From Phocaeicola plebeius (GTDB lineage Bacteria; Bacteroidota; Bacteroidia; Bacteroidales; Bacteroidaceae), in contig NZ_QSQT01000026.1 of assembly GCF_003437535.1 (NCBI RefSeq), positions 1-56,010 of the forward strand: DNA of 56,010 nt, written 5' to 3'. The notes beneath the pieces are model-generated. The model ran no database searches and was not told where the DNA came from. It saw only the letters and a program-made list of their open reading frames with translations. Positions 1 to 7,747 of this stretch are shown in pieces. The stretch's first letter is position 1. Each line of letters starts with the position of its first letter. The translations under genes and the position numbers were made by a program.

Positions 1-3
1 CGG

Positions 4-11
4 CAAAGATA
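4..11 (-). promoter_or_regulatory. Putative -7 element reading out of the window to the left
   Basis: On the minus strand the sequence is TATCTTTG, a perfect match to the Bacteroidetes -7 consensus TAnnTTTG. It points leftward, away from xylE, so it would serve a gene beyond position 1. If the neighbouring repeat is a mobile-element end, that gene could be a transposase; this is inference. Confidence 0.35.
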
Positions 12-20
12 TAAATTTAT

Positions 21-53
21 CGGATTTACCCCTCAGATTATTACGTTGACCCG
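21..53 (-). repeat. Left-end copy of an inverted repeat shared with the right end
   Basis: Read on the minus strand this begins CGGGTCAACGTAA and continues to CTGAGGG. The same 24-bp string, with 22 identities, occurs in the opposite orientation at 55964-55987. Such paired termini suggest ends of an insertion sequence whose body lies outside the window. The element family is not recognised. A minus-strand promoter element lies just inside it at 4-11. Confidence 0.5.
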
Positions 54-93
54 TGACTGCTTTATGTAGATCATCCTAATGGGAATCAGTATA

Positions 94-127
94 AAAAAGG
101 CTTGCAGAAATTCTGCAAGCCTTTTTG
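94..127 (-). terminator. Terminator of the xylose operon
   Basis: An 11-bp perfect stem (GGCTTGCAGAA at 99-109, TTCTGCAAGCC at 111-121) is flanked by A-runs on the left and T-runs on the right. It lies 12 bases past the xylE stop and can work on both strands. Confidence 0.85.
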
Positions 128-138
128 GGTTATCCTCT

Positions 139-1620
139 TTATTTTTTCCGCTCTTTCCACAAACGTGTCATGTCTTCTAGGGTTTTACCTTTTGTTTCCG
201 GTACTAATTTCCATACAAAGATGGCTGCAATGATGCAGATAGCTCCGTAGAGTCCGTATACAAACATGTGGCCAAACTTGTCGCCCATATCTCCGGCACT
301 CATGTTGTACATGGGCAGGAAGGTAGATGAGACGATGAAATTGAATATCCATTGGAAAGCGACAGCGATGGCTACGGCTGCGCCACGGATGGTATTGGGG
401 AATATTTCGGCGATGAGCACCCAGCAGATGGGACCCCAGCTGAACATGAACGATGCACTGTAGACCATGATGCTGATGACGGGTACCATAGGGCTGATAC
501 CGGTTACTGCATTGCTGAGGGCTACTCCGAGTGCGCCGATGGCCATACCAATGGAACCGTAAATGAGCAGAGGCTTGCGTCCCCACTTTTCTACAGTAAA
601 GACAGCTAACAAAGTGAACAGGATGTTGACAATTCCCATGAATACTGTTTGTACCATCGGATTGCCCATGCCCATGCTTTCGAAAATACGCGGTGCAAAA
701 TAAAGTACGGCGTTAATACCTACTGCCTGCTGGAATACACTCAGCATGATACCGATAAAAATAACCATCCAGCCGTAAGTGAACAGTTTTTCTGTCTTTT
801 CATGAGCAGTAGCCTTGATTTCCTGTAGAATCTCTTTTCCTTGTGACAGACCGTTGATACGGCTTAATACAAACAGGGCTTTTTCGTCACGACCGGTCAT
901 GGCCAGGTAGCGGGGAGTTTCCGGAACGAACAAAACTAAAAGGGTAAACAATCCGGCAGGAACGGCTTCACTGACAAACATCAGTCGCCATCCGGTTTCA
1001 GTACTCCAGGCAGCAGCTTCCGGATTCATGATGCGGTTGACGCCATCCACTATCTCTACTACCGGATTCAGATGGTCTCCCAAGATGAGGAAGTTGACAA
1101 AATAGACTACCAGCTGACCGAAGATGATGGCAAACTGGTTCCAGGAAACCAATGTACCGCGGATACTGCTCGGGGCGATTTCAGCGATATACATCGGACA
1201 GATGGCAGAAGCCAGTCCCACACCTACACCGCCTATGACGCGGTAAAAATTGAACGCTAACAGAAGCGAATAGGAGGGTTCCCCGTACGGAAATATCAAA
1301 AATTCCGGATAGTATGAGCCTAATGCAGATAAAAAGAACATGACGCCGGCTATCAGCAAAGAAAGCTTTCTTCCGAAACGGGAAGCAAAAAATCCTGATA
1401 AAGCACTACCGATAATACAGCCTAAAAGGGCGCTCGAAGAAGTGATACCGTGCCAGGTATCTGTATAGATGAAATCGTCTGCTCCCATGAAGAAAGCCTG
1501 AAGACCCTTTTCCGCTCCTGAAATAACAGCGGTATCGTAGCCGAACAGCAATCCTCCTAAAACGGCTACCAGTACGATGGAAAACAGATAACTTCTGCTT
1601 CCTTTTTCTGTGTAATTCAT
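139..1620 (-). CDS. xylE: D-xylose:proton symporter, MFS sugar porter
   Basis: An inner-membrane major facilitator protein that would import D-xylose with a proton. The translation shows twelve hydrophobic segments, the sugar-porter motif GGLLFGYDTAVISG near residues 22-35, the loop motif RFGRK, VPETPRY in the middle, and the terminal signature PETKGKTLED. I place the start at 1620 (MNYTEKG), giving 493 residues, close to the 491 of E. coli XylE; the open frame runs 12 codons further upstream but that extension enters the terminator hairpin region. It is the last gene of the regulator-kinase-isomerase-transporter set, which supports xylose as substrate. A strong hairpin separates it from xylA, so its expression may be lower than or attenuated relative to the isomerase. 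Another pentose or hexose is possible but less likely given the neighbours. Confidence 0.9.
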   Translation of the reverse strand: MNYTEKGSRSYLFSIVLVAVLGGLLFGYDTAVISGAEKGLQAFFMGADDFIYTDTWHGITSSSALLGCIIGSALSGFFASRFGRKLSLLIAGVMFFLSALGSYYPEFLIFPYGEPSYSLLLAFNFYRVIGGVGVGLASAICPMYIAEIAPSSIRGTLVSWNQFAIIFGQLVVYFVNFLILGDHLNPVVEIVDGVNRIMNPEAAAWSTETGWRLMFVSEAVPAGLFTLLVLFVPETPRYLAMTGRDEKALFVLSRINGLSQGKEILQEIKATAHEKTEKLFTYGWMVIFIGIMLSVFQQAVGINAVLYFAPRIFESMGMGNPMVQTVFMGIVNILFTLLAVFTVEKWGRKPLLIYGSIGMAIGALGVALSNAVTGISPMVPVISIMVYSASFMFSWGPICWVLIAEIFPNTIRGAAVAIAVAFQWIFNFIVSSTFLPMYNMSAGDMGDKFGHMFVYGLYGAICIIAAIFVWKLVPETKGKTLEDMTRLWKERKK

Positions 1621-1638
1621 GATAATAGGTTTTTTATG

Positions 1639-1697
1639 GAAAATAAAAACCGGCATACCCGGTCGGGAAAGAGACTTTCGCCGACGGGCATGCCGGT
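1639..1697 (-). terminator. Hairpin with T-run between xylA and xylE
   Basis: Arms at 1650-1666 and 1681-1696 form a 16-17 bp GC-rich stem with a 14-base loop. On the minus strand it is followed by TTTTTATTTTCC. It looks like an intrinsic terminator placed inside the operon, before xylE, so it may attenuate transporter expression. Confidence 0.7.
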
Positions 1698-1719
1698 CGG
1701 ATACTGATAAATCAGCGTA

Positions 1720-3036
1720 TTAGCAATACATATTTACAATAGCCTCATACAGTTCTTGTTTTCCACTGGTCTGTTTCGGTTCACCTACAGTCTTAGCGTA
1801 TGCTACTACATCTTCCAGTGTCAGCTTGCCTTCTTCAAATTCTTTACCTTTTCCGTTGTCGAATGAAGCGTAGCGGTCAGCCAGCATTTTCTTGTAAGGA
1901 GATTCTTCCAGCAGGCGTGCTGCATTTTCCAAAGCACGTGCCATGGCATCCATACCAGCGATGTGAGCGATGAAGATGTCTTCCAGGTCAGTAGAGTTAC
2001 GACGAGTCTTCGCATCGAAGTTTGTACCACCGTTGCCCAGACCACCACCACGGATAATCTGCATCATAGCCTGAATCAGTTCATAGTTGTCGATAGGGAA
2101 CTGGTCAGTATCCCATCCGTTCTGGTAGTCACCACGGTTAGCGTCGATAGAACCCAGCATGTTGTTGTCTACAGCTACTGCCAGTTCGTGTTCAAATGTG
2201 TGACCAGCCAAAGTAGCGTGGTTTACTTCGATATTTACTTTGAAGTCTTTGTCCAGACCGTGTGCTTTCAGGAAGCCGATAACAGTTTCAGTATCTACGT
2301 CGTACTGATGCTTGCTTGGTTCCATCGGTTTCGGTTCAATCAGGAAAGTACCCTGGAAACCTTTGCTACGTGCATAGTCACGAGCCATTTTCAACATCTG
2401 AGCCAAGTGTTCTTTTTCACGTTTCTGGTCAGTGTTCAGCAGTGACATGTAACCTTCACGGCCGCCCCAGAATACGTAGTTTGTACCGCCCAGTTCGATA
2501 GTAGCATCGATGGCGTTCTTAATCTGTACGGCAGCACGAGCTACTACATCAAAGTCAGGGTTAGTAGCTGCACCGTTCATATAACGTGCATGACCGAATA
2601 CGTTGGCAGTACCCCACAACAGTTTGATACCAGTTTCAGCCTGTTTCTGTTTCAGGTAAGCTACTACTTCTTTCAAGTTAGCTTCGTATTCTTCGATAGT
2701 AGCAGCTTCGTCGCACAAGTCTACATCGTGGAAGCAGTAGTATTCGATACCGATTTTCTGCATGAATTCAAAACCTGCATCTACTTTATCTTTTGCAGCC
2801 TGTACTTTGTCAGGATTTCCTTTCCATGGGAAGCTCTTTGTTCCGCCACCGAACTGGTCGCCACCTTCAGCGCACAATGTGTGCCACCATGCCATAGCGA
2901 ACTTCAACCATTCTTTCATCGGTTTGCCCAGGATGACTTTTTCTGCGTCATAATAACGGAAAGCCATCGGGTTTTTGCTTTCTACACCTTCAAATTTGAT
3001 TTTTCCAATACCCGGAAAGTACTCTTTTGTTGCCAT
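1720..3036 (-). CDS. xylA: Xylose isomerase
   Basis: Converts D-xylose to D-xylulose in the cytoplasm. The 438-residue length fits the long class II isomerases. Active-site and metal-binding signatures are visible: FHDVDLCDE near residue 102 (catalytic His and Asp), the WGGREGY motif near 190, [15 protein letters not shown] (metal Glu) near 234, [12 protein letters not shown] (metal Glu and His) near 268, SIDANRGD and NGWDTDQFP near 300 (metal Asp residues). The start ATG at 3036 lies 36 bases after the xylB stop, so both are probably on one transcript. The gene is followed by a hairpin before xylE. No oddities in the catalytic residues were seen. Confidence 0.97.
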   Translation of the reverse strand: MATKEYFPGIGKIKFEGVESKNPMAFRYYDAEKVILGKPMKEWLKFAMAWWHTLCAEGGDQFGGGTKSFPWKGNPDKVQAAKDKVDAGFEFMQKIGIEYYCFHDVDLCDEAATIEEYEANLKEVVAYLKQKQAETGIKLLWGTANVFGHARYMNGAATNPDFDVVARAAVQIKNAIDATIELGGTNYVFWGGREGYMSLLNTDQKREKEHLAQMLKMARDYARSKGFQGTFLIEPKPMEPSKHQYDVDTETVIGFLKAHGLDKDFKVNIEVNHATLAGHTFEHELAVAVDNNMLGSIDANRGDYQNGWDTDQFPIDNYELIQAMMQIIRGGGLGNGGTNFDAKTRRNSTDLEDIFIAHIAGMDAMARALENAARLLEESPYKKMLADRYASFDNGKGKEFEEGKLTLEDVVAYAKTVGEPKQTSGKQELYEAIVNMYC

Positions 3037-3072
3037 AATATCTTTGTTTTATAAGTTAATGAATTGTTATAT

Positions 3073-4560
3073 TTAATTGTTTGTTGATTTTTCGAGACAT
3101 TCTTTCCAACGTGCGTATGCGTCGTCGTATGCCGCTTCGTCGGCAGCCTTCGGTTCGATGACAGCCAGTTTGTCGAGAGTGGCAAAAGCTTCCACGTTGT
3201 CGCGGTAGATGCCTGCACCCATTCCGGCTCCCTTGGCAGCTCCTACCGAACCGTCGGTGTCATAGAGTTCGATGGTAGCACCTGTGACTCCGGCCAGCGT
3301 GTCGCGGAACAGCGGACTCAGGAACATGTTGGCATGTCCGGCGTGAATCTTCCGTACATCCATTCCCATGCCCTTCATGATGTCGATACCGTAACGGAAA
3401 GAGAATACGATGCCTTCCTGAGCGGCACGAAGCAGGTGACTGCGGTTATGCAAGTTGAAGTTGACACTCTGAACGGAACATCCGGTTTCCTGGTTCTGCA
3501 ACATACGTTCAGCTCCGTTGCCAAACGGAAGGATACTGATGCCGGCAGCACCGATAGGAGCCTGAGCAGCTACCTCATTCATTTCCGCATAGCTGAGGTC
3601 GGAAGCTAATGTGCGTTTCATCCACGAATTGAGGATACCCGTACCGTTGATGCAGAGCAATACGCCCAGACGAGTCTGTGAAGCAGTATGGTTGACGTGT
3701 GCAAATGTATTGACGCGTGACTTCGGATCGTAGTTAACACTACCGTTCACTCCGTATACTACTCCGGAAGTTCCAGCTGTAGAAGCAATTTCACCCGGAT
3801 TGAATACATTCAGCGAAAGAGCGTTGTTCGGTTGGTCACCGGCGCGGTAAGTTACCGGAGTACCGGCTTTCAGTCCTAACTCGGCAGCTACTTTTTCCGT
3901 TACTTTACCCTGTTCAGAGAAAGTCGGACGGATGTCAGCCAGCAAGGATGAGTCAATACCGTAATAATCCAGCAAGAAATCAGCTACCTTGTTTTCCTTG
4001 AAATCCCAGAACATACCTTCCGATAATCCGGAAACTGTCGTGCAGATTTCTCCTGTCAGTCGCATGGCGATATAGTCACCCGGAAGCATCACCTTATAGA
4101 TACGTTCATAAACCTCCGGCTCATTTTCCTTTACCCAAGCCAGTTTGGAAGCCGTGAAGTTGCCCGGTGAGTTCAACAAATGTGACAAGCACTGCGCTTC
4201 TCCCAATGTCTGAAATGCCTTCTGACCGTATGGTACAGCTCTGGAGTCACACCATATAATAGAAGGACGGAGCACCTGCTGGTTCTTGTCCACGCAGACC
4301 AGACCGTGCATCTGATAAGAAATACCGATAGCCTTGATTTCTTCTGCTTTTGCACCAGAAGCAGTGAGAACGGCTTGTGTAGCCAGTTTCAAATTATCCC
4401 ACCAGCTCTGCGGGTCCTGTTCAGCCCATCCCTGTTTGACAGCGAGGATAGGCGCTTCTGTTTTCGGGAAAAAGGCAGATGCTGCACATTTTCCGCTTTC
4501 TACATTGACCAGACTCGCCTTTACTGACGAGCTTCCTATGTCATAACCTAATACATACAT
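3073..4560 (-). CDS. xylB: Xylulokinase, FGGY family
   Basis: Phosphorylates D-xylulose to xylulose 5-phosphate, feeding the pentose phosphate pathway. The 495-residue protein starts with the FGGY/actin-fold phosphate-binding loop GYDIGSSSVKASL, followed by YQMHGLV and WCDSRA in the N-terminal sugar-binding half, TAGTSGVVYGV at the start of the second half, and GAAKGAGMGAG near the C-terminus. It lies 20 bases downstream of the regulator and 36 upstream of xylA, which fixes the substrate as xylulose more firmly than the sequence alone would. No truncation is seen. Confidence 0.94.
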   Translation of the reverse strand: MYVLGYDIGSSSVKASLVNVESGKCAASAFFPKTEAPILAVKQGWAEQDPQSWWDNLKLATQAVLTASGAKAEEIKAIGISYQMHGLVCVDKNQQVLRPSIIWCDSRAVPYGQKAFQTLGEAQCLSHLLNSPGNFTASKLAWVKENEPEVYERIYKVMLPGDYIAMRLTGEICTTVSGLSEGMFWDFKENKVADFLLDYYGIDSSLLADIRPTFSEQGKVTEKVAAELGLKAGTPVTYRAGDQPNNALSLNVFNPGEIASTAGTSGVVYGVNGSVNYDPKSRVNTFAHVNHTASQTRLGVLLCINGTGILNSWMKRTLASDLSYAEMNEVAAQAPIGAAGISILPFGNGAERMLQNQETGCSVQSVNFNLHNRSHLLRAAQEGIVFSFRYGIDIMKGMGMDVRKIHAGHANMFLSPLFRDTLAGVTGATIELYDTDGSVGAAKGAGMGAGIYRDNVEAFATLDKLAVIEPKAADEAAYDDAYARWKECLEKSTNN

Positions 4561-4580
4561 CGTTATATAGTCTTTTAAAA

Positions 4581-5309
4581 TTATCTTCTTGTTTTGTTGT
4601 AGATTTTCCGGTCAAACCGGTAATACCTTGCGGCCCGGTGAGATACTCCCTGTTCGTATTCTTCCGTCGGCACGATGTATTCCATCATGGAAATCTTCTT
4701 ATGGAAGTTGCGTACATCCAATGCTTTGCCGTAAATCACCTCATACAGCATTCGCAGTTGCAGAGCGGTAAATTTCCGTGGAAGCAGCTCGAAGATGCAC
4801 GACGGGTTGAATTCGATGTGCTGCCGGATAAACTTCATGGCTTCTGCAATAATCAGATTGTGGTCGAATGCCAGGTCCTTCACTTCTTCCAGTGCCACCC
4901 ATTCTGCCTTGTATTCATCCAGGTTCTTGTTGAGAGTCTTGTCTATTTTTACCATGGCAAAGTAGGCGATGGTTACGATTCGTTCCACTTTGGCCTTTTC
5001 GGCTCTTTCCAGCCAGTGAACATCTTTGGGATTCTTGGTACGGTCCTTTGAACCGAACGCCTTGAACTGCATCAGGTCTACGTTCTTGAGTCCAGTCAAA
5101 TCACGAAGCACTCGTTTAGCTGCATCATCCAAGTCCTCATCCATGTAGATAAGGCTTCCGGGGAGTTTCATATCGTGGAAAACTTCTCCACTTTCTTCCC
5201 CCATTCTTTTTACGAGCAACACCTTTAGTTTCTCTCCATCGAATCCGATGACCACGCAGTCTACTGAGATGTGATTATTGGCTAATTGTTCAGTGTATTC
5301 CATAAGCAT
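4581..5309 (-). CDS. xylR: NrtR-type NUDIX transcriptional regulator of xylose genes
   Basis: A 242-residue protein with an N-terminal NUDIX-like domain (about 10-150) and a C-terminal winged-helix region (about 170-235, with LPRKFTALQLRMLYEV). In the NUDIX box region after LPGSLIYMDED the catalytic Glu residues are not conserved (KRVLRDLTGL in place of the usual REUxEExGU pattern), which fits a sugar-sensing regulator rather than a hydrolase. The family includes the Bacteroides arabinose regulator AraR. Being first in the operon with xylB, xylA and xylE, it most likely senses xylose or a derivative and controls its own operon. A palindrome at 5380-5397 in the leader is a candidate operator. 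Start at 5309; an alternative ATG is two codons inside. The symbol is assigned by context. Confidence 0.82.
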   Translation of the reverse strand: MLMEYTEQLANNHISVDCVVIGFDGEKLKVLLVKRMGEESGEVFHDMKLPGSLIYMDEDLDDAAKRVLRDLTGLKNVDLMQFKAFGSKDRTKNPKDVHWLERAEKAKVERIVTIAYFAMVKIDKTLNKNLDEYKAEWVALEEVKDLAFDHNLIIAEAMKFIRQHIEFNPSCIFELLPRKFTALQLRMLYEVIYGKALDVRNFHKKISMMEYIVPTEEYEQGVSHRAARYYRFDRKIYNKTRR

Positions 5310-5379
5310 TTTTCTGTCTACACCGCAAAGGACGTTTTTTTTATTGATATATGCAATAGGGCTTTTGTGGGTTGTAAAA

Positions 5380-5397
5380 CCTTATTGTTCAATAGGG
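5380..5397. promoter_or_regulatory. Palindrome in the xyl operon leader, candidate operator
   Basis: CCTTATTG and CAATAGGG face each other across TT, one mismatch from perfect symmetry. A second CAATAGGG half-site lies at 5354-5361. The site sits between the predicted -7 element at 5489-5496 and the regulator start at 5309, a sensible place for repression. Binding by the NUDIX regulator is inferred. Confidence 0.45.
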
Positions 5398-5488
5398 TAA
5401 ATATCTTATTTGATACAATATCGTGATGTGATGTTTTTGTAGTTCATACAATATGTATAAAAGGTAATTTCCCGTGCAGGCTTATTGG

Positions 5489-5496
5489 CAAAAGTA
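5489..5496 (-). promoter_or_regulatory. -7 element, putative xyl operon promoter
   Basis: Minus strand TACTTTTG matches TAnnTTTG. It would give a leader of about 170 bases before the regulator gene. No clear TTTG is seen at -33. Confidence 0.4.
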
Positions 5497-5670
5497 CAAC
5501 AACCCGAAAAATCGAATTTTCAATATCTTACGTGAGGAATAGGAAAAGTCTCCTGCAAGGGGCTTATTGTATTTTATGTTTATGTTGAAATCTCGGTGCC
5601 TTATTTTGAGGAAAGAAGGGGATAGTGGTAAGAATCCTTATGTGTTAAAAAAATAAAAGCAGGAAATTTA

Positions 5671-5678
5671 TATCTTTG
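5671..5678 (+). promoter_or_regulatory. -7 element upstream of MBL-fold gene
   Basis: TATCTTTG, a perfect TAnnTTTG match, 26 bases before the ATG at 5704. The -33 region is A-rich with no clear TTTG. Confidence 0.6.
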
Positions 5679-5703
5679 TCTTGTGTTTTAAAGGATACAT
5701 TGT

Positions 5704-6528
5704 ATGGAAAATTCGATGAAGCTTATTATGCTGGGTACGGGAAATGCGGCCACCGTAGCCTGCTACAATACCTGTTTTGCCTTGTGCCGGGAGGATAAAT
5801 ACTTTTTAGTGGATGCCGGAGGAGGTAACGGCATTCTGTCGCAGTTGCAGAAGACACATATCCCGTTGTCAGGCATTCATGAGATATTTGTGACGCATGC
5901 ACATACTGACCATATATTGGGTGTGATATGGATGATTCGTATGGTGGCTCAGGCTATTCAGAAAGGAGAGTACCAGGGCGAACTGCGCATATATGGGCAT
6001 GACAAGGTGGTACAGGTGCTCGACTGGATTTGCCGGATGACTTTACCCAAGAAGATTGTGGCACGCCTAGGAGAAGAGATACTGTTGTGTGAGGTGAAGA
6101 ACGGAGAAAAATTTCAGGCCATCGGCCTGGAAGTGGAATGCTTTGACATTGCCTCTACAAAGGAGAAACAGTTTGGTTTCCGTACCTGTCTTCCTGATGG
6201 ACAATCGCTGGTTTGTCTGGGTGATGAACCTTATAACGCATGCAACCAGATGTATGTGGAAGGAGCCGACTGGCTGCTGTGTGAGGCGTTCTGCTTGTAT
6301 GAAGACCGGGAACGGTTCAAGCCCTACGAGAAGCATCATAGCACGGCTTTGGATGCTGGCCGGTTAGCAGCTCAGCTTGGAGTGAAGAATCTGCTGCTGT
6401 ATCACACGGAAGACAAGACACTGGCTACCCGTAAAGAGCGCTATACGGCAGAAGCAGCTTTGCAGTTTAACGGTAAGGTCTATGTACCGGAAGATTTGGA
6501 GGAAATTTTACTACGGGGTAATGAATGA
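5704..6528 (+). CDS. MBL-fold metallohydrolase, ribonuclease Z-like
   Basis: A 274-residue cytoplasmic protein of the metallo-beta-lactamase fold. The zinc motif THAHTDH is at about residues 64-70, with CLGDEP and HHSTALDAGRLA later supplying further metal ligands, an arrangement like RNase Z and arylsulfatase-type hydrolases. Possible roles are tRNA 3' processing or phosphodiester or ester hydrolysis; the sequence does not decide, and a longer canonical RNase Z would be expected elsewhere in the genome. It is a single gene with its own -7 element and a shared downstream terminator. Its last codons fall inside the first unit of a 22-bp repeat array that begins at 6508, so the C-terminal residues (LLRGNE) are partly encoded by the repeat. 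Confidence 0.8.
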   Translation: MENSMKLIMLGTGNAATVACYNTCFALCREDKYFLVDAGGGNGILSQLQKTHIPLSGIHEIFVTHAHTDHILGVIWMIRMVAQAIQKGEYQGELRIYGHDKVVQVLDWICRMTLPKKIVARLGEEILLCEVKNGEKFQAIGLEVECFDIASTKEKQFGFRTCLPDGQSLVCLGDEPYNACNQMYVEGADWLLCEAFCLYEDRERFKPYEKHHSTALDAGRLAAQLGVKNLLLYHTEDKTLATRKERYTAEAALQFNGKVYVPEDLEEILLRGNE

Positions 6529-6595
6529 ATTACTACGTAGTAGTCGGTCTGTTACTACGAGGTAACGGAGGAACTACTACGTAGTAGTTTAAAGG
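6508..6595. repeat. 22-bp-period palindrome array A (4 units)
   Basis: Four units start at 6508, 6530, 6552 and 6574. Each has a palindrome centred at 6514.5, 6536.5, 6558.5 and 6580.5. The last is a perfect 18-bp palindrome (AACTACTACGTAGTAGTT, 6572-6589), the second a perfect 12-mer (TACTACGTAGTA), and the third GTTACTACGAGGTAAC. The first unit overlaps the end of the MBL gene. No unit is seen on either side. Confidence 0.85.
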
Positions 6596-6622
6596 GCATT
6601 TGAAGAGGTTTTAAATGAAACA

Positions 6623-6663
6623 AGAAAGGCGTTCCGATTGTGTTGTCGGAACGCCTTTCTTTA
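6623..6663. terminator. Bidirectional terminator, MBL gene and EEP gene
   Basis: Perfect 15-bp stem AGAAAGGCGTTCCGA / TCGGAACGCCTTTCT (6623-6637, 6646-6660) with an 8-base loop, between convergent genes. Confidence 0.85.
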
Positions 6664-6682
6664 TGAAAAGATATATTTTCTC

Positions 6683-7732
6683 TTACTTCATTACCTTGAC
6701 AAAATAGGTGAGGGTCGGCAAGTGGTCGCTGAATCCATTCTGGAATGTAGTACCCGAGAATGTACGAAGTGGATACCCTTTGTACTTTCCTTCCTTTTGA
6801 AGCAGGAATGGACGGTTGAATACTTCGCTCTTCCAGAATTTCAATGTACTGCGGTCTTTGCCAATCAGGTTACCTGATATAATCTGCTGGTCAAACAAAT
6901 TCCATTGGTTCTGGTAGCAGAGAGAACCGATACCCTGATCGTACAATTTCCAGGTAGCATTGTAATATCCGTCAGGTTTTACCTCCTTGATGTTCTTTTT
7001 AGCGCCCAGTACCTCGCTACAGCTCTTGTTGAACGGGTCATCATTCAAGTCACCCACAATGAGCACTTTTGCTTCCGGGTTCTGTGCATGGATAGAATCG
7101 CCAATGTGTTTCACGATGCTGGCAGCAAATTCTCTCAGCGGAGAAGAAGCGGATCCACCGTAGCGTGAAGGCCAGTGATTTACAATCAGGTGAAACGGTT
7201 CCCCGGCCAGTATACCACTTACCAGCAGAATGTCGCGGGTTTTATAGTGCGGCATATCCGGCTTGTTGAAAGGATAGATTCTGGCATCAATCAGCTTGAA
7301 CAGTTTCGGGTTGTACAAGGCTGCTACGTCGATACCTCTGTGGTCGGGCGATTCGAAATGTACGATTTCATATCCCGTTCCACTGATGGGAGCTGTTTTT
7401 GTCAGGTCTTCCAATACTTTCCGGTTTTCCACTTCTGAGATACCGATGATAGCAGGGCCTGCCGGACAATAATCTCTTCCCAATTGTGAGATTACCTTGG
7501 CAATATTCTGTAACTTTTGTTCATACTTGGTCTGAGTCCATTCATACTTTCCTTCCGGAGTGAAATCATCATCCCCTTCGTTGTTAGGGTCGTCCACCGT
7601 GTCCCAAAGGTTTTCTAAATTATAGAATGCGGCTGCATAAACACCCAGTCTGTCTTGTGCAAACAGACTGGTGGTATATACACAAGTAATGAACAAAGTG
7701 AAAATAAGCAATCGTTTATTCATAACTTTCAT
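6683..7732 (-). CDS. Endonuclease/exonuclease/phosphatase (EEP) family protein, secreted
   Basis: A 349-residue protein with a type I signal peptide (hydrophobic stretch then SLFAQ, cleavage about residue 25) and a complete EEP catalytic domain: FYNLENLWDT near 37 (Asn), GISEVEN (metal Glu), VNHWPSRYGG (His), VGDLNDDPF (Asp/Asn), and SDHLPTLTYF at the C-terminus (Asp-His). This fold cleaves phosphodiester bonds in nucleic acids or phosphates in nucleotides, lipids or inositols. It is the last gene of a five-gene minus-strand set, 15 bases after the DUF5689 lipoprotein. With a nuclease lipoprotein at the other end of the set, a role in breaking down imported or surface-bound nucleic acid is a reasonable inference. 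An ATG three codons inside (7723) is an alternative start. Confidence 0.85.
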   Translation of the reverse strand: MKVMNKRLLIFTLFITCVYTTSLFAQDRLGVYAAAFYNLENLWDTVDDPNNEGDDDFTPEGKYEWTQTKYEQKLQNIAKVISQLGRDYCPAGPAIIGISEVENRKVLEDLTKTAPISGTGYEIVHFESPDHRGIDVAALYNPKLFKLIDARIYPFNKPDMPHYKTRDILLVSGILAGEPFHLIVNHWPSRYGGSASSPLREFAASIVKHIGDSIHAQNPEAKVLIVGDLNDDPFNKSCSEVLGAKKNIKEVKPDGYYNATWKLYDQGIGSLCYQNQWNLFDQQIISGNLIGKDRSTLKFWKSEVFNRPFLLQKEGKYKGYPLRTFSGTTFQNGFSDHLPTLTYFVKVMK

Positions 7733-7747
7733 GGTTTGATGTGTGCA

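Larger units (their letters stand above)
5310..5703. other. Divergent intergenic region between xyl operon and MBL gene
   Basis: 394 bases, AT-rich, without an open frame that looks coding. It holds the minus-strand -7 element and palindrome described separately, and a plus-strand -7 element at 5671-5678. Nothing else was recognised. Confidence 0.6.

Noticed and set aside
2590..3054. Long plus-strand open frames opposite xylA, the macroglobulin gene and the DUF349 gene
   Set aside because: They lie antisense to well-supported genes, are rich in residues expected from reverse-complement codon bias, and show no domain signatures.
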